A stretch of DNA of 28,327 nt from JBAZWE01 sp041658605. GTDB taxonomy: Bacteria > Actinomycetota > Thermoleophilia > BMS3ABIN01. Under the pieces are notes generated by a model. It did no database searches. It had not been told where the DNA came from and worked only from the letters and a program-made list of their open reading frames with translations. The stretch covers positions 1 to 28,327 of the forward strand of contig JBAZZU010000027.1 in NCBI GenBank assembly GCA_041658605.1. The letters run 5' to 3'. Positions 22,727-28,327 of this stretch are shown in pieces (position 1 is the stretch's first letter; each line of letters begins with the position of its first letter). A program made the translations under genes and the position numbers.

Positions 22727-23536
22727 TTAACTCCCCACATTCGGGTTTTCACTGGACTGCTTGGCGAGGGCCACATGGCGGGCTAGAAACGCAATCACGG
22801 GGTCGGACTTGATGATGGTTTCCACCCGTTTTTGGACTAACGGTTCTTCCTCCGCGGTATAGGGAGTCTCGCCGAGGATTCTGCATACATTAGCCAGGCT
22901 GATCAGCATCGTCATTTCTGGCTCATTACTTCCCTGGATGATCGCGTCGTGCACACTCATCACGAGACTGCGTTTGGCCGCCTCGTCCTGAAGCGGGTAG
23001 CGCGGCGTCACGTAACCCAGGGTGCGGTGTTTCTTTTTATACAGGACCCCCTTCTCAACAAGCTGTTCGAGAAAGCGGCTGCCGTGGAAGGAGGTTCCAA
23101 ACGTCGGCATGTTCCTGCCCGTTGTCAGGGGCAGGAGTTTTTTTATCCAGTGGAAGGGGCTTTTTTCCTTGCCGGCAGCGCGGATCTTCGAGAGGGCTTC
23201 ATCCAGAACCTCATCACCGGCAGGAGAGGAATCAACGATCTTCAGCTTCCCGTTGTCCTTCGTGATCTTGAGAAACACTTCCCTGGGAAGCTCCACGTCC
23301 ACACGCCCGGCCAGCATCAGCTCCATGATGATAGACCCTGAGAGCGCGTAGGAAATATAGTCGCGGGTGTGCGACGTGCGGCCGACCACGCCCTCGTCAT
23401 CGACCAGGGCCAGCAATACGATTTTTTCGGGAAGACTTAACATGGCATTAAGCTTTTCTATCCAATAATCCTGAAATGCACACCTCCATTGCCTATTTTC
23501 CGGCAGGCTGACAGTCTTGATTCCATAATCTTCCAT
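22727..23536 (-). CDS. GPP34 (GOLPH3-like) family protein
   Basis: A 269-residue protein whose body matches the GPP34/GOLPH3 fold: LSLPEKIVLLALVDDEG (33-49), DYISYALSGSIIMELMLAGRV (59-79), DSSPAGDEVLDEALSKI (102-118), and a C-terminal helical part with VMSVHDAIIQG and DPVIAFLARHVALA. In eukaryotes GOLPH3 binds PI4P at the Golgi; bacterial members are common in actinobacteria and have no settled role. An ATG at 23443 would start directly at the domain (MLSLPEK); the ATG at 23536 adds 31 residues and lacks a clear ribosome binding site, so the start is uncertain. It converges with clpB (59-base gap, no clear terminator). Confidence 0.82.
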   Translation of the reverse strand: MEDYGIKTVSLPENRQWRCAFQDYWIEKLNAMLSLPEKIVLLALVDDEGVVGRTSHTRDYISYALSGSIIMELMLAGRVDVELPREVFLKITKDNGKLKIVDSSPAGDEVLDEALSKIRAAGKEKSPFHWIKKLLPLTTGRNMPTFGTSFHGSRFLEQLVEKGVLYKKKHRTLGYVTPRYPLQDEAAKRSLVMSVHDAIIQGSNEPEMTMLISLANVCRILGETPYTAEEEPLVQKRVETIIKSDPVIAFLARHVALAKQSSENPNVGS

Positions 23537-23726
23537 GAATCCGTGAGTCGAGATGAAAAACCAGGGGTTTTACCGTGTTTGAAAGTTATGGGTTACGGAT
23601 AAAAGGCTCATCGAGAGGCGGTTTTTGAAAAGCATGGGAGGTGGTTTTTCAAAGCTGCCTCTTGCGATGCGCGGGAATAATACCCCACCGCCACTTTCCT
23701 GTGTAATTTAAAGGTAATCCCCCCGC

Positions 23727-23755
23727 TTTTAAATAAGGTAATAATCTCTATATAA
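23727..23755 (+). promoter_or_regulatory. Probable promoter of the protease gene
   Basis: TTTAAA (23727-23732), 17 bases, TATAAT (23750-23755), about 35 bases before the ATG at 23790. Confidence 0.55.
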
Positions 23756-23789
23756 TAATCCAATCATAAAAACCATTAAGGGAGCAAAG

Positions 23790-25484
23790 ATGTATAACCG
23801 GGCGCGAGGCGTATTGCTATTTTTGGCCGTTTTTGTATTCAGCTCTCTGATGTTGATCTCGGGCTGTGGTTCCGACCAGTCAAAGACGCTGGATCCACCG
23901 AAGATCTCCGAGTACAACAAACCAGGCACCGTCTATATAGAGACGCTCTGGAAAGCTGACGTAACGGTCACCAATCTTACGATCAACGAAGCTGCGCTGA
24001 CGGACAAAATCCTTGCCATGGTGCTCGCGGGCCAGATCACATCCGAGGATCAAATCACCAGCGCAGTACTCACCGAGCTCCTGACCAACCCCAAGCTCTA
24101 CATAGTCCCCGGGACGGGAACACGTTCCCTTCCGGTTCAGACGGGTGCCTCGGGGACAGGTTTCATCATTACGCCTGACGGCTATGTGGTCACCAATGCC
24201 CACGTAGTCAAGATGACCGAAGAAGAGATGAAGCAGTCTATGGCGTTGATAGGTCTTAGTGACCTCGTCGAAGCTGATATCGCCGACATCGAAACCGAGC
24301 TGGGCTTCACTCTTACCGAGGACCAGGCCAAAAAGATGTCCGAAGCGCTCGCTACTGCCTACGCCCAGTACCTGACGTTGAGCAACGAGTCGTCTGAAAG
24401 CCAGGTTCTTATGGGTGTCGCCGTAGCGGGACTGGGGACGGTCCAGAAGGGCTCACCCGCCGAGCTGATCAAGGTCGGAGAGCAGGTCCCGGGCAAGGAT
24501 GTGGCTATTCTCAAGATCAATGCCAGCAACCTGCCAACTGTCAAACTCGGGGATGACACGGCGGTCAAGGACGGCGAGCAGGCGATAGCCCTCGGCTATC
24601 CGGGAGTCGCGACCTTCAACCCGCTTATCAAGAAATCTGAGGAAAATATCAAGCCGTCGCTCACCGTTGGCAGCATCAGCGGCCGCAAGACGATGCAGGG
24701 AGGCTGGGAGGTTCTCCAGACCGACACCTCCATAACTCATGGCAACAGCGGCGGCCCGCTGTTCAACAACCGTGGCGAGGTCATCGGCATCACGACCTTC
24801 GGCAGCGTTCAGCAGAACACCTCAACCGGCGGATATGATGAGGTCCAGGGCTTCAACTTCGCGATTCCGACCACCGTCATAAAGCAGTTCCTGAACGAGA
24901 GCAACGTCACGCCTACGGAAGGTCCTCTGACAAAGACGTATCACGAAGGCGTGGACCTGGCCGCGGAAGACCACTACAGCGCCGCCAAGGACAAGTTCAA
25001 GCAGGTTTCCGAATCCAGCCCGGGCTTTCCATATGCAGCCGACCAGATCTCTCTCTGTACCGCGAAGATCAACGAGGGACTCGACAAGTCGACATTCCCC
25101 ATACCGGCGTGGCTTATGATTATCGTTGCGTTGATCGTGATTATTGCGGTTGTGGGACTGGTGCTCTTCCTGGTACTGAAGCCCGGGAAAAAATCAAAGG
25201 GCGGTCCGGGACAGTTCGTTCCGCCGGCGCCCGCCGCTACGCCAGCGCCACCTGCGGCTAAACCCGCTCCAGTGGTACCTCCTGTACAGCCTGCTGCGCC
25301 TGAGCCGCCCGCGGCCGTGACCGAAACGATCACGCCACCGGCAGAGCCGGCACCAGCCGTCGAGGAAGAAGCACCCCAGAAAACAGGAGACGCCGAAGAG
25401 GGCCATCATTTCTGCGCTTATTGCGCAACGCCACTGCCGGCCGGTGCTGCTTTCTGTCCGAAATGCGCAAAGCCGGTCAAATAG
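23790..25484 (+). CDS. Lipoprotein HtrA-like serine protease with membrane helix and C-terminal zinc ribbon
   Basis: A 564-residue protein. It begins with a type II signal peptide and lipobox LISG-C26. The trypsin-like domain (about 115-370) has H138 in TNAHVV, D237 in GKDVAILKI and S320 in THGNSGGPLFN. A helical insert of about 70 residues (143-210) follows the histidine. No PDZ domain follows; instead there is a TPR-like segment (384-430, YHEGVDLAAEDHYSAAKDKF), a transmembrane helix (about 438-463), a long Pro/Ala linker, and a zinc ribbon C542-x2-C545 and C556-x2-C559. The protease should be extracytoplasmic and the ribbon cytoplasmic. Start chosen at the ATG at 23790 (GGGAG upstream). A strong terminator follows. 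Confidence 0.9.
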   Translation: MYNRARGVLLFLAVFVFSSLMLISGCGSDQSKTLDPPKISEYNKPGTVYIETLWKADVTVTNLTINEAALTDKILAMVLAGQITSEDQITSAVLTELLTNPKLYIVPGTGTRSLPVQTGASGTGFIITPDGYVVTNAHVVKMTEEEMKQSMALIGLSDLVEADIADIETELGFTLTEDQAKKMSEALATAYAQYLTLSNESSESQVLMGVAVAGLGTVQKGSPAELIKVGEQVPGKDVAILKINASNLPTVKLGDDTAVKDGEQAIALGYPGVATFNPLIKKSEENIKPSLTVGSISGRKTMQGGWEVLQTDTSITHGNSGGPLFNNRGEVIGITTFGSVQQNTSTGGYDEVQGFNFAIPTTVIKQFLNESNVTPTEGPLTKTYHEGVDLAAEDHYSAAKDKFKQVSESSPGFPYAADQISLCTAKINEGLDKSTFPIPAWLMIIVALIVIIAVVGLVLFLVLKPGKKSKGGPGQFVPPAPAATPAPPAAKPAPVVPPVQPAAPEPPAAVTETITPPAEPAPAVEEEAPQKTGDAEEGHHFCAYCATPLPAGAAFCPKCAKPVK

Positions 25485-25507
25485 CAGACTTAAGTGATAA
25501 ACCATAT

Positions 25508-25543
25508 AAATCGGGGGCGGCCTTCGGCCGCCCCCGATTTTTT
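25508..25543 (+). terminator. Strong intrinsic terminator after the protease gene
   Basis: AAATCGGGGGCGGCC-TTC-GGCCGCCCCCGATTT (25508-25540), then continuing T residues. A 15-bp perfect stem. It probably also limits leftward transcripts from the converging superoxide reductase operon. Confidence 0.92.
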
Positions 25544-25604
25544 CTTGTTCCTTCTTCACGCCGCCGCATGAGGCGGCCTTGTTAAACTAACGTGCCGGAT
25601 TAGC

Positions 25605-25979
25605 CTATTCGCCTACCGTGACTTCCTGCGTCGCCTCCCACATGCCGTGAAGGTTACAGCGCTCAACCACCCTCAGTGTCGAGGTCTTGTGTTTGCTCTG
25701 CTTGACCAGGGTAACCGTCACCTCAGGCCTCGTAAATACCGGCGTCAGATCTATCCTCGCGTTGAAGTTCTGTCCGAAGGACACCTCGATCCACTGGATA
25801 TGGTGGCCCTCCTCCATCGGATGAGGGATCTCCCCCACTTTGATGGTTACCTGGAAAGGCTCACCGGCCTTCACCGTGTCCGGACAATCCAGCCAGGGCG
25901 TGTGCTTCTTCTCCGCCTCGGTCAAGTTCGCCTGATCCGCCGGCCTGTTGATTCCACAGAAAGGTCCTTTGTCTCCCAT
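25605..25979 (-). CDS. Superoxide reductase (class II, neelaredoxin type)
   Basis: A 124-residue non-heme iron protein that reduces superoxide to hydrogen peroxide without making oxygen, usually with electrons from rubredoxin, which this operon also encodes. The catalytic-iron ligands are H26 in EKKHTPWL (K25 is the conserved lysine), H53 and H59 in IPHPMEEGHHIQW, and C108 and H111 in CNLHGMW. There is no N-terminal desulforedoxin domain, so only the one iron centre is expected. It starts at the ATG at 25979 with GGAGGAAAG. It is the last gene of the operon. Confidence 0.94.
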   Translation of the reverse strand: MGDKGPFCGINRPADQANLTEAEKKHTPWLDCPDTVKAGEPFQVTIKVGEIPHPMEEGHHIQWIEVSFGQNFNARIDLTPVFTRPEVTVTLVKQSKHKTSTLRVVERCNLHGMWEATQEVTVGE

Positions 25980-26058
25980 TTCTTTCCTCCATCAGATTGT
26001 ATTTTTCGGCGGTTTTTCGAGCAGGAGACGGCCAGCGTGCAGCCCGCCCCTCTCGAGT

Positions 26059-26538
26059 TCAACCGATCCGTTCGAACTCGTTTTTCGGCGCCCCGCATGT
26101 GGGACATTTCCAGTCGTCGGGCAGCTCTTCAAAAGGCGTGCCTTCCTCATTCTCCCTGTACAGCCACTTGCACATGGCGCAGCGCCAGACGACGCCATCC
26201 TCACGGTCTCCGTTTTTTTCGGTGACGGTCCAGCCCCGGCCCTCCCACTCCCCGACGGCCGGTGGGATGTAGCCAGAGTAGATCTCCTTGTCCCTGGCGT
26301 CCTCTACGGTCACAGTCACGGTAACGCCATCCCGGGAGACCGTGTAGCCCCATTCGTAATTGTCCTTCGTGTCAGGTGCCGACAGTTTCGCCTCGAAGAC
26401 GATGTCGGACCCCTTCTGCTTCAATTTCGACCATGAGTAGCAGCATTTGGCCAGGGAGGTACAACCGCATTTGCCTCTGAGCAGCCTGAGTCCGTCCACT
26501 TCGAGTCCACCGGGTATCTTCGATATTTCAACTTCCAT
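26059..26538 (-). CDS. Rubredoxin-domain protein with an unrecognised N-terminal Cys-cluster domain
   Basis: A protein of 159 residues from the ATG at 26538; the adjacent ATG at 26541 is only four bases from the GGAGG, so the second is preferred. Counting from the outer Met, residues 1-110 form an unknown, mainly beta domain with a tight cysteine group C25-x-C27 and C33-C34 (KCGCTSLAKCC). Residues 117-160 are a rubredoxin: C121-x2-C124, then FEELPDDWKCPTCGAPKNEF with C146 and C149. The rubredoxin loop is shorter than in standard rubredoxins. It lies between a small rubredoxin and superoxide reductase, so it probably carries electrons within this defence pathway (inference). Confidence 0.82.
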   Translation of the reverse strand: MEVEISKIPGGLEVDGLRLLRGKCGCTSLAKCCYSWSKLKQKGSDIVFEAKLSAPDTKDNYEWGYTVSRDGVTVTVTVEDARDKEIYSGYIPPAVGEWEGRGWTVTEKNGDREDGVVWRCAMCKWLYRENEEGTPFEELPDDWKCPTCGAPKNEFERIG

Positions 26539-26600
26539 CATCCAGCCTCCAGACTACCGCCGCCTCAAGGCGGTGTTTTGCTTGAGTCCATCCGCTCCGG

Positions 26601-26735
26601 CTATTCGACCAGCTCGAATGAATCCTTGGGGGCTCCGCAGGTCAGGCATGCCCAGTCGTCGGACAGCTCGTCAAAAACCGCATCCTCATTCTCCTCGTCG
26701 TATACATATCCACACACGCTGCATTTGTACTGCAT
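26601..26735 (-). CDS. Short rubredoxin
   Basis: A 44-residue electron carrier with one Fe(Cys)4 site: C5-x2-C8 in YKCSVCGYVYD and C-L-T-C-G near 30-33. It starts at the ATG at 26735 with AAGGAG eight bases upstream, 14 bases after the flavodiiron gene. Standard rubredoxins have about 52 residues; here the loop between YDEENED and FDELSDDW is contracted, and the usual CPxCG is CLTCG. It is the expected electron donor to the flavodiiron protein and superoxide reductase. Confidence 0.92.
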   Translation of the reverse strand: MQYKCSVCGYVYDEENEDAVFDELSDDWACLTCGAPKDSFELVE

Positions 26736-26748
26736 GTCGCGCTTCTCC

Positions 26749-27966
26749 TTATTCGAATTTTTTATGAAATTCGCGGACCTCTTTCGCGAACTGACGGCCA
26801 TACTCATAGCACTGCTGCATTTCCCCGGGCGTCGGCTTGTATTTCACCTCAGGGCCGCCCTCAACTGCTTCGAGCTTCATCTCGGATATCTGGCCATACA
26901 GCCACTTGACCGCGCCGCCGCTCCATCCATAGCTGCCGAAAGCGCCAGCGATCCTGTCCTTGGGCCGCAGCCCGCGCAGGTGGGTCATGAACTGCGCCAC
27001 CGAAGGAAAAACCTCGTTGTTGAGCGTCGGCGAACCCACCAGGCAGCCCCGCGATTTCCAGAATTCGGTTATCGCCTCGCTCATGGGGGAGTTCCTCAGC
27101 TTGATGACCATGCAGCCGACGCCTTCATCCCTGATACCCTGCATCAGCGGCCCGGTCATTATTTCCGTGCTCTTCCACATGGTGTCGTAGATGATGGACA
27201 CCGACAGGTCCGCCCTGCCGTTGGCCATCGCCATATACATGTCAATCACCCGCCCGGGATCACCGCGCCAGATTAGGCCATGGTCCGGCGCTATCATGTC
27301 TATCTCGATTCCCATGTCCAGGATGGCTTTGATCTTCGACTTGATCAGGGGGCCGAACGGCATGAGGATGTTGGCATAATAATCGATGACGGCCTCATCA
27401 AGATGTGCACTGGAGCCGCAGGTGGCGTACTCATCGTCGAACCTCACGCTGGTCGCCAGATGCTGGCCGAAAGCATCCTGCGAGATCAGAAGCTTTGCCT
27501 CCGGCACATAGGTCATCATCGAATCCGGCCAGTGAAGCATCGGTGTCTCGATAAACCGCAGCGTGTGCTTCCCGATCTTCAGCTCGTCGCCTGTCTTTAC
27601 AACATTCACATCCCACGCGGACAGATCAAAAAAACGCTCGATGACCTGCCTGCCCCTTTCAGTTACATATATATGAGCGCCGGGGGCCAGGGCCATGAAC
27701 CTGTCGAGCGAGCTCACGTGATCGTTTTCCACATGGTTGATGACGATATTTTCTATTTTTGATGGATCGATGACGCCGGCGACACTCTTTATGGAGACTT
27801 CCGCGAAATCATGTTTGACCGTATCGATCAGCGTGATCTCGTCATCGACGATCAGATAATTGTTGTAGGTTGTTCCCTTGGGAGTCACGTAGCCATGGAA
27901 ATCACGGATCGGCCAGTCGATGGCGCCGACCCAGTGGATATCAGGTTTGATCTCAACCGCCGTCAT
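26749..27966 (-). CDS. fprA: Flavodiiron protein (FprA-type O2/NO reductase)
   Basis: A 405-residue class A flavodiiron protein, in the cytoplasm, reducing O2 to water or NO to N2O. The N-terminal beta-lactamase-like domain carries the diiron ligands H78, E80, D82 and H83 (INHVENDHVSSL), H144 in MLHWPDSM, D163 in ISQDAFGQH, and H228 in APDHGLIWRG. The C-terminal flavodoxin domain (about 250-395) binds FMN through YDTMWKSTE and later GSYGWSGGA. The ATG at 27966 is chosen because GGAG lies eight bases upstream; the GTG at 27975 would lie next to that site. It is the first gene of the operon, with its rubredoxin partner immediately downstream. Confidence 0.95.
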   Translation of the reverse strand: MTAVEIKPDIHWVGAIDWPIRDFHGYVTPKGTTYNNYLIVDDEITLIDTVKHDFAEVSIKSVAGVIDPSKIENIVINHVENDHVSSLDRFMALAPGAHIYVTERGRQVIERFFDLSAWDVNVVKTGDELKIGKHTLRFIETPMLHWPDSMMTYVPEAKLLISQDAFGQHLATSVRFDDEYATCGSSAHLDEAVIDYYANILMPFGPLIKSKIKAILDMGIEIDMIAPDHGLIWRGDPGRVIDMYMAMANGRADLSVSIIYDTMWKSTEIMTGPLMQGIRDEGVGCMVIKLRNSPMSEAITEFWKSRGCLVGSPTLNNEVFPSVAQFMTHLRGLRPKDRIAGAFGSYGWSGGAVKWLYGQISEMKLEAVEGGPEVKYKPTPGEMQQCYEYGRQFAKEVREFHKKFE

Positions 27967-27995
27967 ATATTTCACTCCGTTTCTCTCGAATATAA

Positions 27996-28029
27996 AAACC
28001 GGACGATGGTGACCGGTTTAAAAATTATC
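27996..28029 (-). promoter_or_regulatory. Inverted repeat next to a -10 element, flavodiiron operon control region
   Basis: On the minus strand GATAAT (28029-28024) is followed by AAACCGG-tcaccatcgt-CCGGTTT (28019-27996) and then TT. The inverted repeat would overlap the start point, which fits an operator; the trailing T-run would also fit an attenuator. No good -35 is seen. Confidence 0.45.
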
Positions 28030-28086
28030 CCCCTTCGATGTGAATTCTAACCGGATGGGGAAATCGGGATATCCTTCACATTGCTG

Positions 28087-28327
28087 GTCATCCAGTTAGC
28101 ACAGACGGTCTGTCATCCTGATATCAGCTCGGGTTGGCTGTCAGCCTGATAGCACGGACAGCCTGTCATCCTGAGCCACAGGCCATTTGTCATCCTGAGC
28201 CGAGCTCCTTTTTGTCATCCTGAGCCGAGCTCCTTTTTGTCATCCTGAGCCGAGCTCCTTTTTGTCATCCTGAGCCGAGCTCCTTTTTGTCATCCTGAGC
28301 CGAGCTCCTTTTTGTCATCCTGAGCCG
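28087..28327. repeat. 25-bp tandem repeat array derived from the GTCATCCTGAGC family, continuing past the window
   Basis: GTCATCC-type units start at 28087, 28112, 28140, 28165, 28189, 28214, 28239, 28264, 28289 and 28314. The first four are degenerate (24-28 bases). From 28189 the unit GTCATCCTGAGCCGAGCTCC plus TTTTT repeats exactly every 25 bases to the window end. No gene is visible upstream of the flavodiiron operon within this stretch. Confidence 0.92.

Noticed and set aside
28087..28327. CRISPR array
   Set aside because: Units follow each other directly with a period of 24-28 bases and no variable spacers, so this is a tandem repeat.

Overview
The window is GC-rich, with gene families and gene order typical of Gram-positive bacteria. 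The block rpmE-thyX-DUF1385-prfA-prmC-threonylcarbamoyl-AMP synthase-LMW phosphatase-rpiB-glyA, the lipoproteins with lipoboxes, a GPP34-family protein and a likely leaderless mRNA together suggest a deep-branching Actinomycetota lineage; this taxonomic placement is inference. A flavodiiron protein, two rubredoxins, superoxide reductase and an iron-sulfur class I fumarase point to an anaerobe that must survive oxygen or NO.

Layout. 1-3390 (minus): two exported repeat proteins, a beta-propeller (cut by the window edge) and a NosD-like beta-helix protein. 3539-10866 (minus): a compact operon for translation, one-carbon/thymidylate and sugar-phosphate functions, interrupted twice by REP-like GTCATCCTGAGC repeats. 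11018-12086 (plus): a small lipoprotein, then tRNA-Val(CAC), tRNA-Ala(CGC) and tRNA-Ala(TGC), with another REP block between the two Ala genes. 12090-13296: a less GC-rich accessory patch with an orphan membrane-anchored Cys-containing protein, a likely structured RNA ending in a terminator hairpin, and an AT-rich palindromic segment. 13297-16914 (minus): a response regulator and a malic enzyme-fumarase operon. 17052-22667 (plus): a second, divergent DUF1385 protein, an eRF1-like (baeRF) protein with a zinc ribbon, then Hsp20 and ClpB, with an unusual inverted-repeat region before hsp20 and a perfect 21-bp inverted repeat between hsp20 and clpB. 22727-25484: a GPP34 protein (minus) and a lipoprotein HtrA-type protease with a membrane helix and terminal zinc ribbon (plus). 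25605-27966 (minus): an oxygen/NO/superoxide defence operon. 28087-28327: a 25-bp tandem repeat array running off the window.

How the genes work together. PrmC methylates the GGQ glutamine of RF1 (prfA), while L31, RF1 and the t6A enzyme all serve translation. SHMT supplies the methylene-THF used by ThyX. Malic enzyme and fumarase interconvert pyruvate, malate and fumarate. In the last operon the flavodiiron protein would reduce O2 or NO using electrons from the rubredoxins, and superoxide reductase would remove superoxide. Hsp20 and ClpB form a holding/disaggregation pair, next to a candidate ribosome-rescue factor.

The best candidates for something undescribed are the structured RNA region at about 12797-13137, the control region before hsp20, the short-loop rubredoxins with the Cys-cluster/rubredoxin fusion protein, the membrane protease with a predicted cytoplasmic zinc ribbon, and the DUF1385 paralog pair.
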